Shown here: positions 7,110 to 16,308 of the stretch, one piece after another
How the letters are laid out: each line of letters begins with the position of its first letter
Numbering within the stretch: position 1 is the first letter of the stretch
Assembly (NCBI RefSeq): GCF_012927115.1
Contig: NZ_JABBFY010000002.1
Span: 124,001 to 188,000 of the forward strand
Direction: 5' to 3'
Length of the DNA stretch: 64,000 bases
Source: Sphingomonas sp. G-3-2-10
GTDB taxonomy: Bacteria > Pseudomonadota > Alphaproteobacteria > Sphingomonadales > Sphingomonadaceae
Notes under the pieces: generated by a model
Told to the model about the DNA's origin: nothing
The model's database searches: none
Seen by the model: the letters and a program-made list of their open reading frames with translations, nothing else
Program-made: the position numbers and the translations under genes

Positions 7110-8489
7110 TCAATCCCCCGCAAACCCGAAGGGCGACAGCCCCGCCTCGCGCTCGTTGACCGTGCGCGCTCGCGTCGCGGGCGCCGCCGACCGCTGCGCG
7201 CAATCGGGGCGGGTGCAGGCGCGGCATCCCAGGCCGATCGGCACCGCACCGCTCGCCAGATCCAGTCCACGCGCCGCCGCCAGCGTGCCGGCATCCTTCG
7301 CCGCGAGACCCAGCCCGACGGCGAACCGCGCGCGCACGCCGCCCGCCCGCGCTCCCGGCGGCGTCACCATCCGCGCGGTCGTCAGCCAGCGGCTTTCGTC
7401 TTCGAGCGACACCAGCTGCGTCGCCACGTCGCCCGCCCGCTCGAACGCGTCGAACAGCCCCCAGAGCGGGCACACGCCCTGCCCCTCGACCAGCGGCGAT
7501 CCGCTCGCCCCGCCATAGCGTTTCGACACCTGCCCGGCCCGGTCCACCCGGATCATGAAGAAGGGCAGCCCGCGCGCGCCGACGCGCTGCAAGGTGGTCA
7601 GCCGGTGCGCCACCTGCTCCCAGCTCGCGCCGAAGCGCCGCATCAGCAGTTCGACATCATATCCGGTCGCCTCGCACGCGCGCAGGAACCGGGCATAGGG
7701 CATCACCAGGGCCGCCGCGAAATAGCCGGTCAGGTGGCGGCGATAGAGCCGCTCCCCCGTGCGATCGAGGCCCGCGCCGCGCACCAGCCCCTCAATCTCG
7801 GCGCCCGCTTCCTGCGCCAGCCGCTCGGCGAGCGCCATCGTCCGCGATTCGGGACCGAGCAGCTCGGAAAGCTGGATCTGCCGCGCGTGCAGGTCGATCC
7901 GCTTGACCAGCCCCGGCATCACGTCGGCCGGCAGGATGCGCACCGACAGCTGATGCTTCACCCGCAGCCGCTCGGCCATCGCGCCATAAAGCTCGCCCGA
8001 GCCTTGCCGCAGCTCGTCGGCCAGCGCTTCGGCGGCAGCGTCGAGATCGGCGAAATGGTTGCGCCATCGCTCGATCTCGCGGCGGACAGCACCTGCCGGA
8101 TCGGGCGTCTCGTCCGGCGATGCGCCGCCCGATCCCATCCGGTCATAGGAGCGGGCAAAGGCTTCCGCCCCGCCCGGCGCGCCAGCCAGCCATTCCTCGA
8201 CCTGGGTGCGGTCGACTTCCAGATCGGCGAACATGGGGTCGGCCAGCCGCCGCCGGATCGCATCGGCTCCGCCACCCGGCTCGCTGGCGGTCAGGGCGCG
8301 AGGATCGAAATCATAGGTTTCGGCAAGGCGCAGCAACAGGGTTGCGGTCAGCGGACGCTGGTTGCGCTCGATGAGGTTGAGATAGCTGGGCGAGACTTCC
8401 AGCGCCTCGGCCATCGCCGCTTGCGTCAACCCGAGGGTGCGACGGAGCCGCTTGACCGCATGCCCGGCGAAAATCTTGCGATCGGCCAT
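7110..8489 (-). CDS. ScfR/RamB-type short-chain acyl-CoA-responsive transcriptional regulator
   Basis: A 459-residue XRE-type regulator. The N-terminal HTH (residues about 10-65, LGLTQAAMAEALEVSPSYLN) is followed by an IrrE/ImmA-like DUF955 region without an obvious HExxH. The C-terminal domain ends in the diagnostic cysteine block GCRACTRPDCAQRSAAP. ScfR family members (RamB, PccR, MccR) sense acyl-CoAs and control glyoxylate-shunt and propionate genes. The gene is divergent from isocitrate lyase, the classic RamB target, and I infer that it controls aceA. The CAT at 8487-8489 sets the start directly before the HTH. Confidence 0.9.
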   Translation of the reverse strand: MADRKIFAGHAVKRLRRTLGLTQAAMAEALEVSPSYLNLIERNQRPLTATLLLRLAETYDFDPRALTASEPGGGADAIRRRLADPMFADLEVDRTQVEEWLAGAPGGAEAFARSYDRMGSGGASPDETPDPAGAVRREIERWRNHFADLDAAAEALADELRQGSGELYGAMAERLRVKHQLSVRILPADVMPGLVKRIDLHARQIQLSELLGPESRTMALAERLAQEAGAEIEGLVRGAGLDRTGERLYRRHLTGYFAAALVMPYARFLRACEATGYDVELLMRRFGASWEQVAHRLTTLQRVGARGLPFFMIRVDRAGQVSKRYGGASGSPLVEGQGVCPLWGLFDAFERAGDVATQLVSLEDESRWLTTARMVTPPGARAGGVRARFAVGLGLAAKDAGTLAAARGLDLASGAVPIGLGCRACTRPDCAQRSAAPATRARTVNEREAGLSPFGFAGD

Positions 8490-8515
8490 GTCCTACACAC
8501 CAAAGTTCTGCTTAT

Positions 8516-8559
8516 GTTCGAATCGAACGTCGATCAGAGTGGATTGTAAATAAGTTACA
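8516..8559. promoter_or_regulatory. Two dyads in the regulator-aceA divergent promoter region
   Basis: The 199-bp gap contains GTTCGA/TCGAAC with a 1-bp centre (8516-8528) and TGTAA/TTACA with a 5-bp centre (8545-8559). Both lie near the regulator start and could be ScfR or autoregulatory sites. Closer to aceA there is also a head-to-tail repeat of GTGTCAACC (8631-8639 and 8640-8648). I could not match any of these to an established ScfR site. Confidence 0.35.
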
Positions 8560-8688
8560 TCACGACAACAGAGTTCACAAGCTTGAACAACCACACCACC
8601 TCATCGGCGGGGGAATATTCTCCAATCTAGGTGTCAACCGTGTCAACCAAACTGGGACAGCAACGCCTATCCAGTCAAGGAATACACA

Positions 8689-9972
8689 ATGACGACGACC
8701 TTCGAAGATCTGGTTCCCGCGCCGGCTGGCCGTTTCGACGGGATCACCCGTCCCTACACCGCCGACGACGTGGCGAAGCTTCGTGGGTCGTTCGCGGTCG
8801 AGCACACGCTGGCTCGCAAGGGCGCGCTGAAGCTGTGGGAACTGCTCAAGAACGAGCCGTACATCAACTCGCTCGGCGCGATGTCGGGCAATCAGGCGAT
8901 GCAGCAGGTCCGCGCCGGCCTGCAGGCGATCTACCTGTCCGGCTGGCAGGTCGCCGCCGACGCCAACACCGCCTCGTCGATGTATCCCGACCAGTCGCTC
9001 TACCCGGCCAATGCCGGTCCGGAGTTGTGCAAGCGGATCAACAACGCCCTGCAGCGCGCCGACCAGATCGAGCATAGCGAAGGCGGCGCGACCCGCGACT
9101 GGTTCGCGCCGATCGTCGCCGATGCCGAAGCCGGTTTCGGCGGCCCGCTGAACTGCTTCGAGATCATGAAGGCCTATATCGCGGCCGGCGCAGCGGGCGT
9201 GCACTATGAGGACCAGCTCGCTTCGGAGAAGAAGTGCGGCCATCTGGGCGGCAAGGTGCTGATCCCCACCCAGGCGCATATCCGCAACCTCGACAGTGCT
9301 CGCCTGGCGGCGGACGTGTGCGGTGTCCCGACGATCATCTGCGCCCGCACGGACGCGGAAAGCGCCAAGCTGATCACCTCGGACATCGACGAGCGCGATC
9401 ACGAGTTCCTGACCGGCGAGCGGACCCCCGAAGGGTTTTTCCGCCTGAAGGAAGGCACCGGTGTCGATCATTGCATCAAGCGCGGCCTGAGCTTCGCCGA
9501 GCATGCCGATCTGCTGTGGTGGGAGACGAGCTATCCCAATCTCGAGGATGCGCGCCGCTTCGCCGAAGCGATCAAGAAGGAATATCCCGACAAGATGCTG
9601 GCGTATAACTGCTCGCCCAGCTTCAACTGGGAAGCCAAGCTCGACAAGGAAACCATCGCCAAGTTCCAGCGCGAAATCGGCGCGATGGGATACAAGTTCC
9701 AGTTCGTGACCCTCGCGGGCTTCCACCAGCTCAACTACGGCATGTTCGAGCTGGCCCGGGGCTACAAGGATCGCGGCATGGCAGCCTATTCCGAGCTGCA
9801 GCAGGCCGAATTCGCCGCCGAAGCGAACGGCTACACCGCGACCCGCCACCAGCGCGAAGTCGGCACCGGCTATTTCGATCTGATCGCCACCACCGTCGCG
9901 GGCGGCAACAGTTCGACCACCGCGCTCGCCGAGAGCACCGAAGCAGACCAGTTCAAACAGCAAGCAGCCTGA
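8689..9972 (+). CDS. aceA: Isocitrate lyase
   Basis: Cleaves isocitrate to glyoxylate and succinate, the first step of the glyoxylate shunt. At 427 residues it has the length of the short bacterial form. The active-site signature [10 protein letters not shown] is present near residue 183 with its catalytic Cys. Other conserved blocks are [21 protein letters not shown] (metal-binding Asp/Glu) and YNCSPSFNW. It is divergent from the ScfR-type regulator and followed 14 bp later by a small conserved-looking gene. Confidence 0.97.
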   Translation: MTTTFEDLVPAPAGRFDGITRPYTADDVAKLRGSFAVEHTLARKGALKLWELLKNEPYINSLGAMSGNQAMQQVRAGLQAIYLSGWQVAADANTASSMYPDQSLYPANAGPELCKRINNALQRADQIEHSEGGATRDWFAPIVADAEAGFGGPLNCFEIMKAYIAAGAAGVHYEDQLASEKKCGHLGGKVLIPTQAHIRNLDSARLAADVCGVPTIICARTDAESAKLITSDIDERDHEFLTGERTPEGFFRLKEGTGVDHCIKRGLSFAEHADLLWWETSYPNLEDARRFAEAIKKEYPDKMLAYNCSPSFNWEAKLDKETIAKFQREIGAMGYKFQFVTLAGFHQLNYGMFELARGYKDRGMAAYSELQQAEFAAEANGYTATRHQREVGTGYFDLIATTVAGGNSSTTALAESTEADQFKQQAA

Positions 9973-9986
9973 GAGGAGTGATTAAA

Positions 9987-10145
9987 ATGACCACCGAACC
10001 CCAGCGCAGCCGCGCCGTGTTCTCGACCGAAGACTTCCGCCTGATCCGCGAAGCCGTCGGTTCCCATCTTCAGCAGGTCAAGGATTCGCCGGAATCGGTG
10101 AAGTTCTCGAACCTGTACCACCGCCTCGGCCGCGTCGCCGCCTGA
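9987..10145 (+). CDS. Small protein downstream of aceA (52 aa)
   Basis: The ORF of 52 codons begins at the ATG at 9987 with GAGGAG about 10 bp upstream and ends at 10145. The product is basic, soluble and predicted helical (VFSTEDFRLIREAVGSHLQQ), with no transmembrane segment or cysteine. It sits 14 bp after aceA with no intervening terminator, and a hairpin follows its stop, so it is probably part of the aceA transcript. Its function is unknown; an accessory role in the glyoxylate shunt is inferred from position only. Confidence 0.7.
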   Translation: MTTEPQRSRAVFSTEDFRLIREAVGSHLQQVKDSPESVKFSNLYHRLGRVAA

Positions 10146-10201
10146 CGCAGCCCCGATATCGCGCCAACCAGCGCGAACGTCTTTCCTGGGGAGGAAAGGG
10201 T

Positions 10202-10233
10202 GCCCGCCGGAGCCTCGACAGGCTTCGGCGGGC
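10202..10233 (+). terminator. GC-rich hairpin after the aceA unit
   Basis: Arms GCCCGCCGGAGCC (10202-10214) and GGCTTCGGCGGGC (10221-10233) pair with one mismatch around a 6-nt loop. No U-tract follows. It lies between the end of the aceA unit and the convergent transporter gene, so it may terminate or stabilise either transcript. Confidence 0.5.
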
Positions 10234-10272
10234 GCTTACGTCAGGAGCAGCCAAAACCCTCGGTCGACGCGA

Positions 10273-11709
10273 TCAGCCGGCTTCGCCCTTGGCCAGCGCC
10301 GCGACCCGTGCGGCATGCTCGTCGCGCCCGAAGGGGAAGAAGCGGTAGATCAGCGCCGCCGCCCAACCGAGCGCGAGATAGGCGAGGATGAAGTAGAGCG
10401 TCAGCCGGTCGATCGCCTCGACGCCCACCGTCCCGGGCTTCGCGCCTTTGGGGAAGCCGGCGAAATGGAGGATCAGACTCGCCGCGAAGATGCCGAGACC
10501 ACTACAGCATTTCTGGATGAAAAAGGCGCCCGAGAAGAATACGCCTTCGGACCGGCGCCCGGTCTTCGCTTCGGAATCCTCGACCACATCGGCCATCATC
10601 GAAGCGCCCAGCATCGTCGCCGAAACGCCACAGCCGGTGTTGAATGCAAACAAGGTGAGCAACAGCGGCAGCATCACCCGATCGCCGGGCGCTGGAAACA
10701 GCCCGGCGAGGCGCAGGGCATAGGGCGTCGCCAGCAAGGCTGCAGCGGAGAACATGAAGACCATCGCCGCCACCGGCTTGCCCACGCGGTTCGCCACGCG
10801 CGGGGCGATCACGAACGCGCCGCTGACGCCGAGAAACAGGCTGAGCGCCAGCGTGCCGAACGCCGCCGTGTCGAACTGCCAGACATGGACGTAGAGATAA
10901 GTGGCCAGCGCGAAACTGATCCCCTGCGCCGAATAATAGCAGAGCCCGGCGAGCATCAGGATCAGGAACGCCCGGTTGCGGATCGTCGCCCATAGCTCGC
11001 GGAAATGGGTGCCGAGCGGCTTGGTGACGATCTCGGGCCTGGGCAGCCTCTTGATCTCGCCATGCGTGCCGATCGCGGAGGTGAAGATCGCCAGCAGCAT
11101 CGCCGCCGCGCCGAACAAAGCGAAGCCGGCATAATTGGCGCGGTTGAGCTGATCCGGCTGCCCGTCAGGCCCGGCCATGAGCCAGGTATAGGTGACGAAC
11201 AAGGTTACCATCCCCCCGGCCCAGCCGAACAGATAGCGATAGGCAGTCAGCCGCGTCCGCTCGTCATAATCGGCGGAGAGTTCAGGCGTCAGCGCCTGCG
11301 ACGGGACTTCGTAGGCCGAGATGGCGGTACGCACGAGCACCGAGGTGGCGAACACCCATACCAGCATCGCATCCTGCGACAGCTCGGGCGGGTTCCACAA
11401 CAGCAGCCATCCCGCCGCGATCGGCAATGCCGCCGCATACATCCACGGATGGCGGCGTCCCCAGCGGCTGCGGGTGTTGTCCGAAAGGAAGCCGATCAGG
11501 GGGTCTATGAAAGCGTCGAGGATCAGCGCGCACATGATCGCGAATCCGACCTGCGCGGCCGGAAGCCCCAGAACCTGATTGTAGAACAGCAGCAGAAAGG
11601 TGGAGAAACCGAAGTCCTTCACCCCGTAAGCGGCGGCGCCGAACCCGTATGCGAGCGTGGATCGCTGCCCCACCCGGCGGACGGGCGGCAAGGCTGGGGC
11701 TTCGGACAT
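10273..11709 (-). CDS. MFS sugar transporter, GPH (MelB/LacS-like) family
   Basis: A 478-residue inner-membrane symporter with about 12 predicted transmembrane segments. The GPH/MelB signature region is visible: YGVKDFGFSTFLLLFYNQVLG early in the protein, followed by the cytoplasmic loop DPLIGFLSDNTRSRWGRRHPW. Family members import glycosides, pentosides or hexuronides with Na+ or H+. The start at 11709 (MSEAPALPPVRRVG) is preceded by GGAGAG on the minus strand; an upstream start would precede the ribosome binding site. No sugar-catabolic genes are adjacent, so the substrate is unknown. Confidence 0.85.
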   Translation of the reverse strand: MSEAPALPPVRRVGQRSTLAYGFGAAAYGVKDFGFSTFLLLFYNQVLGLPAAQVGFAIMCALILDAFIDPLIGFLSDNTRSRWGRRHPWMYAAALPIAAGWLLLWNPPELSQDAMLVWVFATSVLVRTAISAYEVPSQALTPELSADYDERTRLTAYRYLFGWAGGMVTLFVTYTWLMAGPDGQPDQLNRANYAGFALFGAAAMLLAIFTSAIGTHGEIKRLPRPEIVTKPLGTHFRELWATIRNRAFLILMLAGLCYYSAQGISFALATYLYVHVWQFDTAAFGTLALSLFLGVSGAFVIAPRVANRVGKPVAAMVFMFSAAALLATPYALRLAGLFPAPGDRVMLPLLLTLFAFNTGCGVSATMLGASMMADVVEDSEAKTGRRSEGVFFSGAFFIQKCCSGLGIFAASLILHFAGFPKGAKPGTVGVEAIDRLTLYFILAYLALGWAAALIYRFFPFGRDEHAARVAALAKGEAG

Positions 11710-11762
11710 CTTACTCTCCACACGCTTGATCCCGATCAGCATAGGTAAGCTCCGGAACGCGT

Positions 11763-11778
11763 CAATCGAAAGCGATTG
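11763..11778. promoter_or_regulatory. Small dyad upstream of the sugar transporter gene
   Basis: CAATCG (11763-11768) and CGATTG (11773-11778) are exact inverted copies around AAAG. The site lies 54 bp upstream of the transporter start and 78 bp upstream of the divergent acyl-CoA dehydrogenase start. It resembles a LacI-type half-site pair but is short, so chance is possible. Confidence 0.3.
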
Positions 11779-11855
11779 GAAGATCGGGTATGGCTTGTCC
11801 GATACGATGCAGGCGATATAGCTGACCGCTTAGAACAACAGGAACGGCTTCCCGC

Positions 11856-13001
11856 ATGGCGCTCGACCCCGAGATCTTCGACACGCTGATCGACACGATC
11901 CGCCGCTTCGTGGCCGAGCGGCTGCGTCCGCTGGAAGCTGAAGTCGAAGCCAATGACGCCGTTCCCGGCGACGTGCTGGAAGAGATGAAGGCGCTCGGCC
12001 TGTTCGGCCTGTCGATCGCCGAGGAATTTGGCGGGTTGGGCCTGACGATGAGCGAGGAAGTGCGGGTCGCGATCGAGCTGGGCCGCACCACCCCGGCCTT
12101 CCGCTCGGCGTTCGGCACCAATGTCGGCATCGGATCGCAGGGCATCGTGATGGCCGGCACCGATGCGCAAAAGGCCGAATGGCTGCCGAAGATCGCGACC
12201 GGCGAAATCATTTCGAGCTTCGCGCTGACCGAGCCGGACGTGGGCTCGGATTCGGGCGCGGTGAAGGCCCGGGCCGTTCGCGACGGCGACGTCTATCGCC
12301 TGACCGGAACCAAGCGCTTCATCACCAATGCCGACAAGGCGGACGTGTTCACCGTGATGGCGCGCACCGGCGACGAGCCCGGCGGACGCGGCGTTTCCGC
12401 CTTCCTCGTGCCGCGCGACCTGCCCGGTGTCTCGATCGGCGAGCCAGAGAAGAAGATGGGACAGAAGGGCGCGAAGGTCGCCGACGTGATCTTCGACAAT
12501 GCGCCCGTTCCTGCCGCCAACCGGCTGGGCGCGGAAGGCGAAGGCTTCAAGATCGCCATGCGCGTGCTCGATCGCGGGCGGTTGCACATCTCGGCGGTCT
12601 GCGTCGGCGTGGCAGAGCGGCTGATCGCCGATTGCGTCGCCTATGCCACCGAGCGCAAGCAGTTCGGCAAGCCGATCGCCGAGCATCAGCTGATCCAGGC
12701 AATGATAGCGGATTCGAAGACCGAAGCGCTCGCCGCCCGCGCGCTGGTGCTGGAAACCGCCGCCGCCAAGGACGCGGGGAAGGACGTGGTGATGGAGGCC
12801 GCCGCCGCCAAATATTATGCTAGCGAAATGGTCGGCCGCGTCGCCGATCGCGCAGTGCAGATCTTCGGCGGGGCCGGATATATCGCCGATTACGGCATCG
12901 AACGGCTGTATCGCGACGTCCGGCTGTTCCGCATCTATGAAGGCACCAGCCAGATCCAGCAGCTGATCATCGCGCGCGAAACGATCAGGCGCGGCGGCTG
13001 A
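11856..13001 (+). CDS. Acyl-CoA dehydrogenase
   Basis: FAD-dependent desaturase of an acyl-CoA thioester, 381 residues, cytosolic. FALTEPDVGSDSGAVKARA is the family's substrate/FAD signature. The C-terminal part contains FGGAGYIADYGIERLYRD and RIYEGTSQIQQLIIAR, with the Glu that serves as catalytic base in most members. The gene is followed by an SDR gene across a repeat element, and the pair may act on the same acyl-CoA pathway. Chain-length specificity cannot be read from sequence. Confidence 0.93.
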   Translation: MALDPEIFDTLIDTIRRFVAERLRPLEAEVEANDAVPGDVLEEMKALGLFGLSIAEEFGGLGLTMSEEVRVAIELGRTTPAFRSAFGTNVGIGSQGIVMAGTDAQKAEWLPKIATGEIISSFALTEPDVGSDSGAVKARAVRDGDVYRLTGTKRFITNADKADVFTVMARTGDEPGGRGVSAFLVPRDLPGVSIGEPEKKMGQKGAKVADVIFDNAPVPAANRLGAEGEGFKIAMRVLDRGRLHISAVCVGVAERLIADCVAYATERKQFGKPIAEHQLIQAMIADSKTEALAARALVLETAAAKDAGKDVVMEAAAAKYYASEMVGRVADRAVQIFGGAGYIADYGIERLYRDVRLFRIYEGTSQIQQLIIARETIRRGG

Positions 13002-13009
13002 ATTCTTCT

Positions 13010-13150
13010 CCTTCTCCCCTTGTGGGAGAAGGAAAGGGGCCCGCGCCGACGGCGTGGGAAGGATGAGGGGGATATATGCGCCCTCACCCCGCTCCCCTCA
13101 CCCTTCCGGCGACTTCGTCGCCTCCCTCCCTCTCCCGTAAGGGGAGAGGG
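13010..13150. repeat. Paired hairpin repeat between acyl-CoA dehydrogenase and SDR genes
   Basis: CCTTCTCCC/GGGAGAAGG at 13010-13032 and CCCTCTCCC/GGGAGAGGG at about 13128-13150 bracket a C-rich stretch. The layout is like the 758-859 element: two hairpins in mirror arrangement. The element fills nearly all of the 166-bp gap, leaving only the ribosome binding site GGAGATAAAGAC of the SDR gene. Confidence 0.7.
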
Positions 13151-13167
13151 AAACAGGAGATAAAGAC

Positions 13168-13953
13168 ATGGACACCAGCACCCTTTTCCGCCTCGACGGC
13201 CGCGTCGCACTGGTCACCGGCGGATCGCGCGGCATCGGCCGGATGATCGCCGAGGGCTTCATCCAGCAGGGCGCCAGGGTTTATGTCTCGTCGCGCAAGG
13301 CAGCGGCGTGCGAGGAAACCGCCGCCGCGCTCGGCCCCAACTGCATTGCCCTGCCGGCCGACGTCGCGACCGTCGATGGCTGCAAGGCGCTCGCCGCGAT
13401 GATGGCCGAGCGCGAGGAGCGGCTCGACATCCTCGTCAACAATGCCGGCGCGGCATGGGGCGTGCCGTTCGAGGAGTTTCCCGAGAGCGGCTGGGACAAG
13501 GTGATGGACCTCAACGTCAAGTCGCCCTTCTTCCTGACGCAGGCGCTGCACGGGCTGCTCAAGGCAGGCGGCACGGGCCAGCCGGCCAAGGTGATCAACA
13601 TCACCTCGATCGACGGCCAGCGGCTCAATCCGTGGGAGACCTACAGCTACCACGCGTCGAAATCGGCGCTGATCTACCTGACCAAGCGCATGGCCGCCCG
13701 CCTGATCCGCGACCGGATCGTGGTCACCTCGATCGCGCCCGGCGCTTTCGCCAGCGACATGAACAAGGCGGCACGCGATCATGGCGGCGATGTCGCCAAG
13801 GCGATTCCCGCCAAGCGCATCGGCGTGGACGAGGACATGGCCGGTGCGGCGATCTACCTCGCATCCCGCGCGGGCGACTATGTCGTCGGCGAGACGATCA
13901 CCGTCGATGGCGGGCTGGTCCACGCTTCGCTCGGCACCAGCATCGACGCTTGA
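13168..13953 (+). CDS. Short-chain dehydrogenase/reductase
   Basis: A 261-residue NAD(P)-dependent oxidoreductase. The cofactor motif GGSRGIG is near residue 18 and NNAG near 93. The catalytic residues are Ser in INITSIDGQ and Tyr-x3-Lys in YSYHASK. The C terminus ends with GETITVDGGLVH, typical of classical SDRs of the FabG/rhamnolipid-type. GGAGATAAAGAC precedes the ATG. Its substrate is unknown, but the upstream acyl-CoA dehydrogenase suggests a role in fatty-acid or acyl-CoA metabolism. Confidence 0.9.
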   Translation: MDTSTLFRLDGRVALVTGGSRGIGRMIAEGFIQQGARVYVSSRKAAACEETAAALGPNCIALPADVATVDGCKALAAMMAEREERLDILVNNAGAAWGVPFEEFPESGWDKVMDLNVKSPFFLTQALHGLLKAGGTGQPAKVINITSIDGQRLNPWETYSYHASKSALIYLTKRMAARLIRDRIVVTSIAPGAFASDMNKAARDHGGDVAKAIPAKRIGVDEDMAGAAIYLASRAGDYVVGETITVDGGLVHASLGTSIDA

Positions 13954-13961
13954 TCGGGCGA

Positions 13962-14297
13962 TCAGAGCCGGCGTCCGCGAATGCCGGCTTCCATCAGCGC
14001 GCGGGCATAGGCCTTGCGGATATCGGCGGGCATCTCGGCGAGAATCGCGCTGCGCAGCGTCTCGAGGCAATGAAAGCCGTCGTTGCGCAGCGCATCAGGC
14101 GTGACCTCGTCCTCATGTTCGCGGCAATAGCCTAGCGCCGCGTCCGCGACCCGCTGGCGGAGCGCGGCCCGCCCTGCCGGGCTTTCCAGCGCGAGATCGC
14201 GCCACGCAACCCGCGCGCCGGGCTCCTGCGAGATCGCTGGTGCATGAGCGGCACAGGCGCCGAGAAGCGCCAGCGGTGCGAATTTGGTCAGCCACAT
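13962..14297 (-). CDS. UrcA-family secreted protein
   Basis: A 111-residue protein with an N-terminal signal (MWLTKFAPLALLGACAAHA). The mature part follows the UrcA pattern: VAWRDLALESPAGRAALRQRV, then two cysteines about 31 residues apart (YCREHEDE and HCLETL). UrcA proteins are small exported proteins common in sphingomonads and caulobacters; their role is not established. The signal region contains GAC, so a lipoprotein cleavage is conceivable. The gene faces the SDR gene with 8 bp between the stops. Confidence 0.7.
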   Translation of the reverse strand: MWLTKFAPLALLGACAAHAPAISQEPGARVAWRDLALESPAGRAALRQRVADAALGYCREHEDEVTPDALRNDGFHCLETLRSAILAEMPADIRKAYARALMEAGIRGRRL

Positions 14298-14388
14298 CGT
14301 CTCTCTCCCTTGATCGCCGGCAAGCCGCTCCCGTGGCGCGAAATCGCGCTTTGGTTTGCTGCAGTCCGGGTGTTGAAAGTGTCGGGCG

Positions 14389-15924
14389 TCAGCCTTCGAA
14401 GATCAGCCGCCTCGCGTTCCGGTCGAGTCGGTCGGCTTCGCCGCGCAGCAGCCGGACCTCGCGCAACAGATCCTTCCGCGCTTCAGGTTCGAGCGCGGGA
14501 TTCTGCGCCGCCTTCTCGAAGGACGCCGCCTTGGTACGCAAGCCCCTGGCGGCATTGGTGAGATCGAGCGCAACGCGCCGGTCCACCTCGGTCGGCAGGG
14601 ACCGCCGCGCATATGTCGCGGTGAAGGAGCGCTGCGGAACGGTCACGCGCGGCGGCTTCGCGAGCGATCGCGCCGGAACGACCGCACGTGGCGGAAGGCG
14701 CGGCGAACCGATTCCTGCAGCGATCGCCTTGCGCGTTTCGACGTCGACAAGGCGGCCATCCGGACCGGCGTGGCGCATCTTGCGATCCTGATGCGATGCG
14801 GCGGCCGGCGGAGGCGTGGTTGCCTCGACTGCAACGGGGGCCGAGGGCGCCGCGCGCACCCGCTTTTTCCGCGCCGGCACCGGACGGCGGGCCTGCAGGG
14901 TGGCGGCGGCAGGCAAGGTCTCGGCTCGCTCGGCCACCGGCGCGTCCTGTGCCGGTATCGCGCGCGGGGCCGACGGCGGCGTCGGCTGCCCGGCGGGCAC
15001 GAACTGCAACGCAGACAAGGGAAGCGCAGCCGCCGGGGTGGCGATCAGGAGCGTCACGCCGAGCAACCGGCTCGCCGAGCGGTGCGCACCACTTTCCAGG
15101 ACGCGACGGATACGGCCCGACAGCATCGATTGCGAGACAGTCATGCCACAGGCCGCCGACGGCACCGCGGGACTGGCGACGGTAAGCAGCGTCTGCGCAT
15201 AATCGGCCTGCGCGACATGGCGGATGGCGTCGTCGTCGGCGGCCAGCTCGGTCTGGCGGCCAAGCGTGCGCACGAGCAGCCAAACCAGCGGATTGAACCA
15301 GAAGAACGCCATCGCGATCCGCGACGCGACCAGCACGGGCCAGTCGAAGCGGCGGACATGTGCCATTTCGTGCGCGATGACGGCTTCGGCCTGTTCGGGA
15401 TGTTGCTCGGTCGTCGCGCCGATCAGCAGCCATGCCGGCGCGACGCCCCAGCTGAGCGGTCCCGGAACCTGCGGCGAGACCAGCAGGCGGACCGGACGGC
15501 GCAGCTGCGCAGCAGCGCGCGCCACCGCACTGGTCCAGCGCGCATCGGCAACGGGCCGCGCCGTCCGGGTCCAGCGGCGCAGGGTGAGCAGGCCCGCAAC
15601 AAGGTGCAGCAAAACCAGACCGGCACCCGCAGCATAGAACAGCAAGGATGGATCGATCCCGGCGTCTTCAGGCGCGTCGGCCGCAATCGTTCCGCCGGCC
15701 AGGGGTGCATCGCCGAGAGGAATATCCTGCGCCGGCAGCACGGCCAGCTCGAGCGTGGGCATCGCCAGCGCGAACAGCGGCAGCATCAGCAGCGCCGCGA
15801 CCGCTGCGCGCAGCACCATCACCCGTTCGCTCGCCGCCGCGCGGCGCATCGCCGCGCTCAGGATCAGCGCCGCGCCCGCCACCAGCGCCGATTTCCAGCC
15901 CAGATCGATCAGCAACGCGTCCAT
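14389..15924 (-). CDS. M56 family (BlaR1-like) membrane metallopeptidase
   Basis: A 511-residue protein with four predicted N-terminal membrane segments. The zinc-protease motif AVIAHEMAHVRRFDW carries HExxH. In BlaR1/MecR1, signal-activated cleavage by this domain leads to removal of the BlaI repressor. Here the C-terminal half is not a penicillin-binding sensor: it is a long Pro/Ala/Arg-rich tract and a charged helical tail (ARKDLLREVRLLRGEADRLD). The start overlaps the BlaI stop (TGATG), so the two are coupled. The signal it perceives must differ from classical beta-lactam acylation. Confidence 0.85.
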   Translation of the reverse strand: MDALLIDLGWKSALVAGAALILSAAMRRAAASERVMVLRAAVAALLMLPLFALAMPTLELAVLPAQDIPLGDAPLAGGTIAADAPEDAGIDPSLLFYAAGAGLVLLHLVAGLLTLRRWTRTARPVADARWTSAVARAAAQLRRPVRLLVSPQVPGPLSWGVAPAWLLIGATTEQHPEQAEAVIAHEMAHVRRFDWPVLVASRIAMAFFWFNPLVWLLVRTLGRQTELAADDDAIRHVAQADYAQTLLTVASPAVPSAACGMTVSQSMLSGRIRRVLESGAHRSASRLLGVTLLIATPAAALPLSALQFVPAGQPTPPSAPRAIPAQDAPVAERAETLPAAATLQARRPVPARKKRVRAAPSAPVAVEATTPPPAAASHQDRKMRHAGPDGRLVDVETRKAIAAGIGSPRLPPRAVVPARSLAKPPRVTVPQRSFTATYARRSLPTEVDRRVALDLTNAARGLRTKAASFEKAAQNPALEPEARKDLLREVRLLRGEADRLDRNARRLIFEG

Positions 15925-16298
15925 CACTTCGCCTCCCGCCGAGCCTTGTCGATCGCGCGCTGGAGCATCTCGATCTCCTCGGCATCGAGGCGCGGCTCCA
16001 TGCCCAGCAGCGCAGTCGCGGCGCTGGCGGCGGATCCCTGGAAGAAGGTCTGCACAATGCGCTGCAACGCGGTCTCGGCCACCGCTTCCGCTTGCGGCAC
16101 CGGCGCATAGACATAGGCCTGACTGACGGTGCGGTGGGTGATGAGGCCCTTGGCGGCAAGCCGGCCGAGAAGGGTGCGGACCGCGGAGTCGCTTGGCGGC
16201 TCGGCCAGCGCGGCGCGGACCGCCGAAGCCGTCCCTTCGCCAAGGCTGCACAAGACCTCGAACACTTCGCGCTCGCGGCGCGGCAACGACTCGATCAT
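15924..16298 (-). CDS. BlaI/MecI/CopY family repressor
   Basis: A 124-residue winged-helix repressor. The HTH is at about residues 5-65 (PRREREVFEVLCSLGEGTAS and SDSAVRTLLGRLAAKGLI). The C-terminal region, needed for dimerisation and for cleavage by the partner protease, is a helical segment (LDAEEIEMLQRAIDKARRE). It is the first gene of an overlapping pair with the M56 peptidase. A 34-bp palindrome lies 11 bp upstream of its start, consistent with autoregulation. No beta-lactamase gene is near. Confidence 0.92.
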   Translation of the reverse strand: MIESLPRREREVFEVLCSLGEGTASAVRAALAEPPSDSAVRTLLGRLAAKGLITHRTVSQAYVYAPVPQAEAVAETALQRIVQTFFQGSAASAATALLGMEPRLDAEEIEMLQRAIDKARREAK

Positions 16299-16308
16299 AC
16301 CCGTCTCC

